Assembly: GCA_963971575.1 (NCBI GenBank)
Contig: OZ020623.1
Location: forward strand, 14,882,980 to 14,946,979
From: Liopterus haemorrhoidalis
Taxonomy: Eukaryota > Arthropoda > Insecta > Coleoptera > Dytiscidae
DNA length: 64,000 bases
Direction of reading: 5' to 3'
Shown: positions 43,190-53,630 of the stretch, one piece after another
Numbering within the stretch: position 1 is the first letter of the stretch
Layout of the letters: every line of letters starts with the position of its first letter
Translations under genes and position numbers: made by a program
The notes under the pieces: model-generated
Database searches by the model: none
The model's input: only the letters and a program-made list of their open reading frames with translations
What the model was told of the DNA's origin: nothing

Positions 43190-43575
43190 TCTCCACGAAT
43201 TGAGGTCCCTACATAACGTTTGAACTATTTTTAGCATGATGTCTGTCGGTCTGTCTGCCTGTCTGTCTAGTCTGTCTGTCTATCGGTCCGTCTGTCGGTC
43301 CGTGTACACGTGCAGATCAAATTCGGCTAAAAGGATTTTTATAAAACTTCATATTTAAGCTTTTGACATCAATGGCACGAGTTGATCAACTTTGATAAAA
43401 ATCGGTTAACTAGAAATGGGAGTTTACTCTTGTCGATTTTAGGATTTTTGCGAATATTTCACAACAGAGAAATATTTCGAAAAAATTTATTTAACAAAAG
43501 TTGCTATAAAAGCAATAACTAATATCTTTTATTTGAGAAAAGTACTTTGTGATGGCGGTCGGTCTTGTAGTGGCC
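43190..43575 (-). repeat. Interspersed repeat family M1-related, copy with GTCT tract
   Basis: It is the inverted counterpart of 45445-45880. Shared blocks are TTTTAGCATGATGTCTGTCG, GGATTTTTATAAAACTTCAT, TTTGACATCAATGGCACGAG and TAGAAATGGGAGTTTACTC. The GTCT tract lies between fixed flanks. The GAGTAAACTCCCATTTCTAG block is also in the copy at 35.9 kb. Confidence 0.85.
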
Positions 43576-43875
43576 ACTGCTGTTTTTTTTTTTTTTTTTT
43601 TGAACTTACTTCATACCTACTTTTATAGTTAGAAAAATGCAAGAAAATGCAAAAAAATATATGCAGTGGATATCGTTTATAACGACGTTGAAGGTACCAA
43701 TGAAATTCGGTCGTTATAACCGTAGGTCGCTATATCCAAACACTATAAATACAATGTGGAAAAATATGTACATTTTATTTATGTTAGAAAAGAGTACATT
43801 TACATAATTGCAAGAAGCTTACGCAACAAAAACAATATTCAAGTGTTAGAAAACATAAAAAATAAACTCTTTTTA

Positions 43876-44678
43876 CCAGGTCTACAAGTATGAAATGCGG
43901 ATTTTTTTCAAACTTGTCGCGCAAACAGACTGTATAATTCAAAGTTTCAACATATATGGCGTTTTGTTAACTTATTATTAAGTGTCAAATGCGTATAGGT
44001 TATAAATTGAAAAGTGATCATATAGTTTTGTTTTACTGTGTTAAAAATGTCAAATTTTGTGCCAAATAAAGAGCATTCGCGGACTACTGTTTTGTTTTCA
44101 TTTGAAAAAAACTGCTGTTGAATCATACCGACTGCTTCGAGAAGCTTATGGTGAATATGCTCCATCGCAAGATACGGGTGAACGATGGTTTCGGCGTTTC
44201 AAAAGTGGTGACTTTGATCTTACAGACAAAGAACATGGAAAACCTCCAAAAAAATATGAAGATACAAAATTGGAAACATTGCTACAGGAAGACGATAGTC
44301 AATCACAAAAACAACTAGCAGAGCAGTTAGGCGTTAGTCAACAAGCTGTTTCCAGGCACTCAAGTGGGAAGTGCTACCCCATGCCGCTTACTCACAAGAC
44401 TTGGCCCCTTCAGATTACCACTTGTTCGCATCGATGGGTCACGCACTTGCCGAGCAGCACTTTTGTTCATATGAAAATGTGAAAGAATGGCTAGATGAAT
44501 GATTTGCGGGGAAAGGGGAAGAGTTTTACTGGCGAGGTATTCACAAATTGCCTAAAAGATGGGAAAAATGTATAACTTCTAATGGAGCATACTTTGAATA
44601 AATAAACTTTTACTGTTCTTTTGAGTTTAATGTGTTTTATTTAAAAAAAAAATCCTCATTTCATACTTTTAGAACTGG
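43876..44678 (+). mobile_element. DD34D mariner, copy B, internally deleted
   Basis: The left end CCAGGTCTACAAGTATGAAA is intact; the right end has several changes (CATACTTTTAGAACTGG). TA flanks both sides. At 803 bp it has lost about 460 bp of the transposase gene relative to copies A and C. Confidence 0.9.
44048..44600 (+). pseudogene. DD34D transposase, copy B, core deleted
   Basis: The HTH region survives (SYRLLREAYGEYAPSQDTGE, TLLQEDDSQSQKQLAEQLGV) after an early frameshift. At QQAVS (about 44355) it jumps to the end of the catalytic domain, out of frame, where the nucleotide sequence still matches EVLPHAAYS..LAPSDYHLF of the other copies. The first two catalytic residues are deleted. 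Confidence 0.88.
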
Positions 44679-45444
44679 TACAAACAACTTAACACTCACA
44701 TAATTTTCATACGTATGCATGTATGTAAATAAATGTGTCATTTTGGTTTGTTTTTGTGATTCTTGGTTTTCTTCTAAAAAGTTATTTTCAATATTTTTTT
44801 CCAAATGTAATCATGCAAAATCTATTTAAGCCTCTTTTAAATTTTGATTAAACGTAAAAAAATGCTTCCTGTATAATAGGTGTTTGGAACTCGGTTGTTT
44901 CTCTCATTTCCACTTCGTCGTTGTTTACTTCTGACTCCAAATTCAGATCTGACCCAGCTAAAATTTCATCATCCATCATATTCTACTGTGTTTTGAGTTC
45001 CTCACCAGTATTTGAAAAATTTACATTAATGCTTTTCGTTTCGCTATATCGACGTCGATGTCGTACCTTCAACTCGTAGTTAACCACTGAATAAATATGT
45101 TTATATGTCATGTTTCGCCTTGCATTTTCATAACTCGGTAAATCTCCTAGCCAATTCGGTAATTCCCTTGCGTTTTCGCGTTAGGAAGTGGTGATACGTC
45201 GTTATAAAAGATAATTTGACCCAAATTTCAAGCCATTTTTCGTCGTTATATTAATTTCGTGGTAATATCCCATGTTGTTATAAGCGAGAAATTTCACGTA
45301 TAAAAAGTTTTGTTCTGGCTGGGACTTTGAAATTTCGTCGCAAAAACCGATATGTCGTTATATAAGATGTAGTTATAAACCATGTCCACTGTACCTATAA
45401 GAAAAACCTAGGGTTGGGGACACGCTAAAACTTAACTCCACAAA

Positions 45445-45880
45445 AATATATTTCAAATAAAAGTTGTTAGTTATTACTTTTATAGCAACTTTTGTTAAAT
45501 AATTGTGTTGTGAAATTTTCGCAAAAATCTTAAAATCGACACGAGTAAACTCCCATTTTTAGTCAACCAATTTTTACCAAAAGTTGATCAATTCGTGCCA
45601 TTGATGTCAAAAGCTTAAATATGAAGTTTCATAAAAATCCTTTTAGCCGAATTTGCTCTGCTCGAGTACACAGACCGACGGACAGACATACAGGCAAACA
45701 GACAGACAGACAGATAGATAGACAGAGAGACAGACAGACAAACAGGCCGACAGACATCATGCTAAAAATAGTCAAAACGTTATGTAGGGACCTCAATTCG
45801 TGGATATCCACCGAAATCTCGATATGTGAAAATCGGTATGATCACAATACCTCCCTTATATATGTTGGCGGTCGGTAAAA
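45445..45880 (+). repeat. Interspersed repeat family M1-related, copy with GACA tract
   Basis: It has TTTTATAGCAACTTTTGTTA, GAGTAAACTCCCATTTTTAG, CCATTGATGTCAAAAGCTTA and a GACA tract (45664-45757). The terminal block is TGATCACAATACCTCCCTTA. Opposite orientation to 43190-43575. Confidence 0.85.
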
Positions 45881-46340
45881 ATGTAGGTAGGTAAATTAAA
45901 AAAGTTTTTTTCTTCAAGCGGATTATAATGCCAACATTACATTGTTCAATACATTCGGTAGAAATGATAAATTTTTTTACTAGTACCAAAATGTGAACAT
46001 TTTTATACTAGTAAATAGTTCATATAGTTATCAACAGATGGCACTGATGGCAGCAGTCGCCATAAACAGAACATCTGTCAATTTAATATGTTTGTAGCGT
46101 GGTTTGTAGTGAATTCATAAATTAGTTACGTTATTAGTGAGTTACTTTATTATTATTCTGTGATCATTCTGTGATTAGTTACAAAATACACAATATAAAG
46201 ATCAAAAATTAAAAAATGTCTCAACCAATTCAATGTACACCGCCGCAATTAGCAGCAATAGCATCTGAAACTATAAAGTCATAAGTATTTATGGTTGCAA
46301 ATTTTTAATACATACGCTTGAAGAAAAAATTGTATATGTC
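45881..46340. other. No confident gene; short ORF start at 46216
   Basis: Mostly AT-rich. An ATG at 46216 opens MSQPIQCTPPQLAAIASETI before a stop; this could be the first codons of the same recombinase-like family suspected at 32.5 and 42.1 kb, but the evidence is thin. Confidence 0.25.
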
Positions 46341-46449
46341 ACTCGGAGTAGAACGCCTTTGTTGTGCTTCGCTCAATATGCAAGCCTCGGCTGCGCCTCG
46401 GCAGCAACATTTGAGCTCAGCACAAAAAAGAGCGCGTTCTACTCCTAGT
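46341..46449. repeat. Hairpin with CpG-rich loop
   Basis: Arms GGAGTAGAACGCCTTTGTTG and AGAGCGCGTTCTACTCC, plus inner TTGTGCT/AGCACAA, enclose a loop with GCCTCGGCTGCGCCTCGGCA. Same design as 26066-26161, with a different sequence. Confidence 0.75.
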
Positions 46450-46481
46450 AACATAATATACTATTTTTTTATTACTATAAT

Positions 46482-46600
46482 GTTTATTTATTTATTTATT
46501 TATTGGACACTACAGACATAAATGTCCTTTATTGTGTCCATATATATATATATACATACATACATAATGTTAGTTTTTTATATTTTTCTGTAAGTTAATA
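46482..46600 (-). repeat. (TTTA)n tract joined to a repeat 3' end
   Basis: A TTTA run (46482-46504) then GGACACTACAGACATAAATG and CATACATACATA, as at 35126-35405. Confidence 0.7.
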
Positions 46601-46676
46601 ATAAGGGAGATATTTTAAGTTTTTAAATTATTAACACCCCATGCTTAAAAATTTTGAAATGCCTTATAGCCTATGT

Positions 46677-46830
46677 TCTAATCCTGGTTCTGCTCTATCA
46701 TCATACCAAATTATGTAACAATATATGCAGCCGTTTTTGCGTGAATCTCGGACAGACAGACGGACGGATGGACGGACGGACGGACGGACAAACAGACAGA
46801 CAGATTAGACAGACAGAGAGACAAAAATTG
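46677..46830 (+). repeat. Microsatellite-bearing interspersed repeat, family M2, copy 2
   Basis: It carries CCTGGTTCTGCTCTATCATC and TTTGCGTGAATCTCGGACAG, then GACG/GACA units. Direct counterpart of 20045-20160. Confidence 0.75.
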
Positions 46831-47500
46831 TGATCTTTCTAGTGACCGACGAAAGTCCTTCCTATGTCAGATTCTCTTTCTGTCCATCTTATTTTTAAGG
46901 TTAGGTGGTTCTTATTATGAATTCTAACAATCACATCCTTATTTATAAGCACGATATTTGATACCTCATTGTTGAAAATGTGTATTAAACTATAAGATTG
47001 CTGTACTGTACGTTCACTCCGCACCTATAAATACTAAATTAGATTGCCAACATGAAATACACTTGAAGACTGCATGGGATTCCTAATATCTCTCTCCTTT
47101 TCTCACTATCACTACCTCTCTCTCTCTCTCTCTTTCTCCGTATCCCAATTTCTATCTCTCTTTTTCCTACTACATCCATATAGGACTGAAGGTGAAAAAC
47201 ATGATTGCTGTTGTATATTTTATGTAAAATTCGAATCAATTTCACTTAATGTAGTTGAATGAATGAAAAGTAAATTGAGAAGAACATTATTAAATTGCGG
47301 AAAGCAATAATGTTAATATGACTGATGAAATTTAGTTACAAATGAATTTACAAGATGGCAGGAATGTTAATTATTTCGATATGAAAATATATTAATAGAA
47401 AAAATATGTTAAAACGTTGAAAGCTTCTTGCTGAGAGCACTTAATAGGCTGTTGCGTAGCCCTGATGATGGATGAAACCCTTAAACCTTCTTTTAACTCT
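46831..47500. other. No gene seen; contains a CT run
   Basis: A (CT)n tract lies near 47115-47135. No supported coding sequence. Confidence 0.5.
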
Positions 47501-48020
47501 TTCTGTAATCGGTCACCGTGACATAGTGGTTAATATAGCGATGCACTGACGTCTAGGCCAGCGGTTCCCAAACTTTTTTGACCGCGACCCGGTACGAGGT
47601 TTTAAAATTTTTCGCGACCCACCTTATAAAAAAAAACATTTATTTATAAAACAAATTTTATTTTAAAGCAGTAGCTTTATAGTAATAAAGAGTAATAAAT
47701 AGTAATAAAGAATATACATAGTATAGTAATAAAGAGTATAGTATAGCAATGAAGAATATAGTATAGTAATAAAGAGCAAAAATACGCACTATTCTAGTGA
47801 TTAACTGACGTAAAAAAAATAATATGTACAAAAAAAAAATATTTTTTGTATTTTTACAATTTTTTTCGCTACCCGACAAAAAATTTCTGTGACCCGGTGC
47901 CGTGTCGCGACCCACACTTTGGGAAACGCTGGTCTAGGCCATGGTGGCCCGGGTTCTATTCCCGGTTATGGCATGGATATTTGTGTTGTCCAAAATTGTA
48001 CAAATTAAACAATTTTATTA
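47501..48020 (+). mobile_element. tRNA-derived SINE, split by a hAT MITE
   Basis: Left of the insertion, GTCACCGTGACATAGTGGTT holds a pol III A-box-like TAGTGGTTA. Right of it, GGCCCGGGTTCTATTCCCGG holds a B-box-like GGTTCTATTCC. Joined across the insertion (GTCTAGGC/CATGG) they sit at the spacing of a tRNA promoter. A tRNA-unrelated tail follows (TTTGTGTTGTCCAAAATTGT). The 3' limit is not defined. Confidence 0.72.
47559..47931. mobile_element. 373-bp hAT-type MITE inside the SINE
   Basis: Inverted ends CAGCGGTTCCCAAACTTTTT and CACTTTGGGAAACGCTG. The 8-bp GTCTAGGC is duplicated exactly at 47551-47558 and 47932-47939. Internal GCGACCC motifs occur near both ends, and AGTAATAAAGA repeats lie in the middle. 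Confidence 0.94.
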
Positions 48021-48124
48021 CAAACAACATTATCATGTTCCATACAAGCTGTGGAGACAGCCACGTCCTTGTTAAATTAAAACTTTCTGTATTATTCTTT
48101 GTTTTACTAGATATTATTGATGTA

Positions 48125-48997
48125 CGAGGTGTGTAAATTGAATAACCGGTCTGGCAACATAGCATTTAATCTGGAAACATTTGGGACGCGGGACTTGGAG
48201 GGGCGGCAGGTGATCATATGTTATGCCTTCAATACGAGTTTGAACTCGCTTGAGTAATTTTGTTGTCCGTAGCGATTTTTTTTGTGAAACAGTTTTATCT
48301 AGTGCGTTCTAAAAATGAGTTACATTCATTTCGAGCAACGATGTGCTATCAGGTTTTGCTTCAGACTTGGGCACAGTGCAACGGAAACTTTTGCAAAACT
48401 TTAGCAGGCCTACGGAAACAGTGTTTTATCAAGGACCCGGGTTTTTTGGTGGTTTAAGACATTTTCAGAAGGAAGAGAGTTGTTTGAAGATGAATCACAC
48501 AGCGGAAGGCCTTCATCTTCAAGAACCGATGAAAATGTGGACAGAATCCGGGATCTTGAGTGTTCAGATCGTCGGTTGACAGTCAGAATGATCGGGGAAG
48601 AGTTGAATTTGCTCACACTTTCACTCATCAGATTTTGACCAATGAATTGGGGATGGCAATAAACGAGTTTTTGGCCAGTAAAAACACTCCTGTGGCTTCT
48701 CAGCCTCCTTATTCGCCTGACTTGAGTCCTTGTGACTTTTTCCTTTTCCCAAGATTGAAAAATCACCTCAAGGGACATCATTTGGGACACTCGAAAACAT
48801 ACAAACGTCCGCAACCGACCAGCTGAAAACTATTCCAGTATCCGAGTTCCAGCACTGCTATGAGGATTGGAAGAACCATCTCCAGCGCTGGGTGGCTTCC
48901 CAAGGAAGTTATTTTGAGGGAGACAATATAGAATTGTAATTCTATTCGAATAAAAAAAAAAAAAAAAATCAGTCCGGGTACTTAACGCTACGTACAA
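48125..48997 (+). mobile_element. Internally deleted mariner derivative, copy 2
   Basis: The left end CGAGGTGTGTAAATTGAATA follows TA. The right end matches only for its inner part (CAGTCCGGGTACTTAA). The right limit is approximate. The plan is the same as 10126-11006. Confidence 0.75.
48315..48939 (+). pseudogene. Mariner transposase with catalytic core deleted, copy 2
   Basis: MSYIHFEQRC, then the HTH region in shifting frames (SDRRLTVRMIGEELNL by nucleotide match). The sequence then jumps at 48653-48656 to AINEFLASKNTPVASQPPYS, PDLSPCDFFLFPRLKNHLKG and a C-terminal tail. Its deletion lacks the extra 26 bp (AGAAAAATCTGCGCAAAAAT...) retained in copy 1, so the two junctions are close but not identical. 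Confidence 0.8.
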
Positions 48998-49471
48998 CCC
49001 CCAGAGATTATTAGTTTCTAATACAAAACTAACAATCTAAAATAAAATTAGTGACATATCTATACATCAAATTTTGCACAGATTTTTTACCTATCTAATA
49101 GGATATTTTTGATTATAGAAAAAATTATTGTAAAAATGTTATTGCTAAATAACTTAATAATAGGTATTACACAACATAATAGGTATTACAATGTTCTGTA
49201 ATTTTTTAAATATGTTTGTGGCTTTCGAATAATTTTTATATTTATATAGTTTTGTGTAGAAATGTTCAAATAATACGTTAACATTTTTTTCGACATGATT
49301 GTTTATAGTTTAGAGCCTTCGTCGAAAAATATTATACTTGATGATAATGAAATGCCATTTGGTACAAGTATTCTTTACATAAAATGAAAAAAAAATTTCC
49401 GTCGCACCTATATTGAGAACCGCGGCAGATTCGAGGTGGCGGCAAAAGTATAATACCAAGTACAATAACTA

Positions 49472-49676
49472 CAGAGTGATTATTTAATGGCAAGACGACG
49501 TCACCTAATTTTACGTGCCTCCTAGCAGAAATACTGGTGAATACTATGACTAAAATAACCTTGAAGGGATATAATAACCTCGATGCGCATGCTCGCATAA
49601 TCGCCTGCTACGATGTGTGTGAAACGGCAAATTATTAAAACTTCCAGTGACGTCTCGCCATTAAATAATCACTCGG
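49472..49676. mobile_element. 205-bp TA-type MITE
   Basis: Ends CAGAGTGATTATTTAATGGC and, inverted, GCCATTAAATAATCACTCGG are flanked by TA (49470-49471, 49677-49678). No coding sequence. Confidence 0.9.
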
Positions 49677-49894
49677 TATAAGTAATTTTCACAATAGAAC
49701 AAATTATCTCCAAACATATTTGCAGAATGAAGCTTTAGCTACAATCTGCCGCATGGTACACAAATATGCGTCGAATGGTTTACAAGATGACGTATATAAC
49801 GCAAGTTGTTTATTTACAATTACTCAACAGTTCTTTTGACAATTAAAAATATCCTATTAGGTAGATAAAAATTCGCTGAAAATTTTGATGTATA

Positions 49895-51311
49895 TATAAT
49901 TCTTTATTTCCCCTAGGCCTTGCGGCGTATAGGGTTTTAACTATTACATTGAGAAAAAATAATCATAATAATAATAAAATAAAATAATATAATATACATT
50001 TTATGATTTTCTTTCTTCTTCTTCTTCTTCTACTTTCTACCTCCGGTGTTCATCTCTTTCTTCGTAATCTCTTTTCGGCTTCCGTCTCCGGTCTCCTTCC
50101 TTCTTGACTCCAGTTCTTCTTCCCCTCTTTCTTCGCTTCTCTTCCCTCTTTTCTTTCCTCCTCCATTGCCTCTTTCTTCCTTCCTGCACTCAGTTCTGTC
50201 TTACCTCTCCGCATTCCTTCCTTCTTTCCTCGAGTACTCTCGCCCACCTTTCTCCCTTTCCTTCTTCACTCAACAGCTCCTTTATCTCTCCCTCCCATTT
50301 TGTCATCTTTCCACATCTTTTTGTAAGATGTTCCAAGGATTCTTCCTCCTCTCTACACATTCTGCATACCCTATCCTCCGGTTTTGCCCAATACCTACTA
50401 CTCCGTTCTTCATTTCCGCATCTTAATCTGGCAATCCTTCTAACTCTGCTCCCTGCCTTTCCTCTCCTCCCTTTCAAATATTTAGGTATTCCTACCGTCC
50501 TTATCTGCCTATACCTTTTCACATTCCTTGAATTGTCTATTCTTACTGTTCTTTCCTGCTCCTGTACCTCCTTGTCTCTCCTTCTCAATTCTTCTACTAT
50601 GTTTCTTCCTCCATTTCTCTTTCGCTCAGCTTCCCTTATGTCCATCCCACATCTCCAATAGTACTCTTTCCTTGTTTCTCCCCATTCCGACAGTTTACCT
50701 TTTTGTTCTTCCTTCATTCTTTCTTCCCAGCATTCTCTTAATATCTTCCTTCTTTCGTCCCTCCTGATTTTCTCCTCATACTTCGCCGCCCTCGCCCCGG
50801 CTCCTACTCTCAGCTTTTCCCGCTTCATTTCCTCTCTCACTATATATCCTGGTGTCGTTCTGTCTAATCCCATAATCCATCTCATGTATCCCTCTTGTAC
50901 CCTTTCTACTATCTCCCATTCTTTCCATCCCCAGATCTCTACTCCGTACATGAGGATACTCTTCACAATCCCGTCAAACAATTTCATTCTCCACCTGATA
51001 TCGTCGTCAAACCTCCTCTCTCCTATGCTCCATAGCTTCCCCATAACCATTCTTGCTTTCTTTACCCTTTCTCTAACATGCTGCTCTGCTCTGTTGTTCC
51101 TCGTTAGAACATATCCGAGGTACTTCATACTCTTTACCTCTTCAATTTCTGTCCCTGACCATTTCCATCTTATATTCTTTCTCTTTCCTCCCCCCTTTCC
51201 AAACACCATCACCTTCGTTTTATCTCTGTTTACCTCCAGTTTTTTTCTTCTAAAGTACTTGTCCGCTCTGACCATCATCCTCTTTAGTCCCTGCTCATTC
51301 TCTGCCATCAG
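49895..51311 (-). mobile_element. 5'-truncated LINE (family L-a), longest copy
   Basis: The 14-bp AATTTTGATGTATA is duplicated exactly at 49881-49894 and 51312-51325. The minus-strand insertion ends with ACGCCGCAAGGCCTAGGGGA then AATAAAGAATTATATA. It lies in the inverted end of the element above. Confidence 0.92.
50190..51308 (-). pseudogene. LINE family L-a polyprotein, C-terminal 372 codons open
   Basis: Open throughout but without the RT catalytic core or the endonuclease, cut off by 5' truncation. Readable order: KLEVNRDKTKVMVFGKGGGK (end of RT palm), VKSMKYLGYVLTRNN, GIVKSILMYGVEIWGWKEWE, LDRTTPGYIVREEMKREKLR, then a long charged region (ERMKEEQKGKLSEWGETRKE, RTVGIPKYLKGRRGKAGSRV) and a terminal zinc-finger-like CRMCREEEESLEHLTKRC. 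Similar LINE products are common in ants and other insects. The uninterrupted frame indicates a young insertion. Confidence 0.85.
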
Positions 51312-51375
51312 AATTTTGATGTATAGATTGTTACTAATTTTATTTCAGGTTGTTAGTCTTGTATAGGAAACTGTA

Positions 51376-51921
51376 CGGTTGTGCGCACTCTTAATTTACA
51401 TATCTCGTATATCATAATTTCGAACAAGAAAAAATCAAAATGTATACCACATTTTCGGACAGAGGGAGTATTATTCTATTCCTGCTTTATTAATTCTTAT
51501 TTTATTGTTAATTTATAAACGCCACATCTCGTATTTATCTTTTATTTATATAAGGAAGGTCTGTAATATATGTAGTAGTAGCTCTTAAGATAATTGATGA
51601 AACAGTGTAGGGAACTGTGACATAGGTGGTTGCATAATAATTAGTTCTGAATAAAGTATTGGACCACAGTTTGTGAGGCAACCTAATAAGGTGGTAAACC
51701 GCTCTGCTAAATATCTAACAGTATAATTACACACAATGAGGAACAGTCTGCTTAATTAGCTCGTTTTAATTATTACACCTAAGTTTCCATAGTAAAGGAA
51801 GTCAGGAAAAGGTGACCAGGGATGTTGTTCTCGAGTCTGGTGTGAAAATGTCGCATGAGAGAAAAGTCGCATGGAATTTTTCGCATATTTTCCTAAAACT
51901 TGTGTAATCTCGAATAGTATA
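51376..51921. other. No gene seen; AT-rich intron sequence
   Basis: No supported feature. Confidence 0.5.
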
Positions 51922-52444
51922 CATTCGATTCCGCTTAATCAGGACACCGGTTTATCGGGACAGCCGCTTGTTAGGGACAAATTCTAAAGAACGGAAACAA
52001 AACCGAGGAAATATCGTAAATTTACTTCCCTTCTTCGGGACAATATTCCGTTTAATCGGGACAGTAATCGTGTCAATTACCGTAGCGCCGGGAATTCATG
52101 TTGGAGTGGGTATTCACTTTGACATCATTATCAGTGTTGCCAGATGTACGATTTAAATCGTATTTGTACGATTATTTTTGCATGTGTACGATGTACGACT
52201 TCTTGGTATCAGATGTACGATTTTTTTGATGTTTTTATTGATGAAACATATTTATTTATATATATTTTTAGTAAGTAAAATATTAATATTATATAATGCG
52301 ATATATTGAATATTTTAGCCCTCGGATTTCAAATCGACGCGCTCTTAAATAGAATGGTTTATCTCGCTAAGATCGGGTATGCTCGGGCATATACGAATAT
52401 TCAAAACATATTAAAAAAATATAAAGCTCACTCCTCATTAGTTA

Positions 52445-53046
52445 TACCCTTTTCACACTAGAACTTTAAGACGAGTGTACTTAAAGTTCACCGATGTTTA
52501 ACATCGGTTTGCTTTCACACTTGATGTTTAAATCTCCGGTGCTGTCATCAGCTACAGTAATTTTGTCCTTAAGTTACCGTCAGGAAATTACCAGTTTTGA
52601 ACTGTCTGCGCAGACGCACATTTTGAATTATTATAAACAAATATGGATATTTCATTTCATTCTACAATAAAGACATTACAATAAAGAATATATTACACCT
52701 GTATTAACATGTAAGTCGATACATTTTATCTCAATTATTGTAACTCTGTATTTTATTAAACACATTATTAAAATAAATAATTTTATTATAACAATAAGTA
52801 TAAACTTCTTATAACGTCGATATAATACAGTATTCTTCTTTTTGATAATACAAAATGTTGACAGCACAAATTCAAAGAGTATTTTTTTATAATAGAAATT
52901 ATGTTGGCAATGCGGACGATGTTTAAGACGCAGATCTCTGTCTACAACATCGCTTGTATTTAGACGAGGTCATACGTTTTCAAATTAGCGTTTAAAGACA
53001 CATTCACTTTAACATCCGATCTTAAAGTTCTAGTGTGAAAAGGGTA
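52445..53046. mobile_element. 602-bp MITE nested in the hAT element
   Basis: Inverted ends TACCCTTTTCACACTAGAAC...TTTAAGA of about 27 bp, flanked by TA (52443-52444, 53047-53048). It also has inner palindromes (ACCGATGTTTAACATCGGTT). Confidence 0.88.
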
Positions 53047-53061
53047 TAAGAGTACTGTACT

Positions 53062-53290
53062 CAGTGGCGCACCCAGGGGGGGGGCTCCAAGAAGGATGGA
53101 AATACCAAATTTTTTAATTAGCATTATGGATCTTAGGTAAATATATGGATATGGATTTAAAAGTAGAGATGAGGACCTTTTTTTCTATTCATCACTTGAA
53201 TTTTACAAGTGAGGACCTTTTTGTTTTTTTGTCACCGAAGCGAGGAGCTACACTTTTTTTCTGTCCACCCCCCCCCCCCCTATACATTTT
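53062..53290 (+). repeat. Repeat beginning CAGTGGCGCACCCAGG
   Basis: A G-run follows the start. It contains GTGAGGACCTTTTT twice and ends in a C-run (53267-53280). Related to 36960-37126 and 58787-59110. Confidence 0.6.
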
Positions 53291-53630
53291 TTATCCTTTT
53301 CTGCTAGTATGATTGTGCAATAGAAAAATATATACCTAATAATATTTAAATTAATTACACAGCAAATTTTTTGTACGATTATTTTTTTAAAAATACGATT
53401 GCTTGTACGATTTTTTTCATGAAAATACAATCATTTTGAAGTGTTGGTACGATTTTTTCTTTTTCACCATCTGGCAACACTAATCATTTTGTATAAGTGT
53501 GTGGTCGAGTTCACGTAAATTTAGTATAGTGACTCACTGTTATAATCCTTACCGGGATGCCAAGAAAGGATTTGACACATTTGAAACGATTTGATGTATT
53601 ACGTATATAATTTTTTAATATGTATACATA

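Larger units (their letters stand above)
43664..45391 (-). mobile_element. Tigger/pogo-like element, split by DD34D mariner copy B
   Basis: Ends CAGTGGATATCGTTTATAAC and, inverted, GTTATAAACCATGTCCACTG agree at about 18 of 20 positions. A TA follows the right end and the left flank has changed. Additional GTCGTTATA subterminal motifs lie at both sides. A minus-strand remnant (about 44880-45010) reads NMMDDEILAGSDLNLESEVN, like the acidic C-terminal tail of pogo-type transposases. The DDE core is missing. Confidence 0.7.
48998..51375. mobile_element. Element with about 110-bp inverted ends, split by a LINE
   Basis: The left block (TACAAAACTAACAATCTAAA, ATCTATACATCAAATTTT, CTAATAGGATATTTTTGATT) returns inverted. 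Its inner part is at 49843-49894 and, beyond the LINE, its outer part is at 51312-51375 (TTATTTCAGGTTGTTAGTCT). Identity is about 80 percent by eye. The class is unknown and there is no coding sequence. It also contains the MITE at 49472. Confidence 0.7.
52132..53482. mobile_element. 1351-bp hAT-type non-autonomous element
   Basis: Ends CAGTGTTGCCAGATG and CATCTGGCAACACTA. The 8-bp flanks ATCATTAT (52124-52131) and ATCATTTT (53483-53490) differ once. TGTACGATT motifs cluster inside both ends (52145-52215 and 53375-53455), likely transposase-binding sites. No transposase. It contains another MITE and a G-run repeat. Confidence 0.88.

Noticed and set aside
45621..45878. ORF with DRQTDRQ-type repeats
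   Set aside because: It is a translated GACA microsatellite within repeat family M1.
47501..48000. A functional tRNA gene
   Set aside because: Only tRNA-like promoter boxes are present, no cloverleaf with anticodon arm, and a 373-bp MITE interrupts it. A SINE is the better reading.
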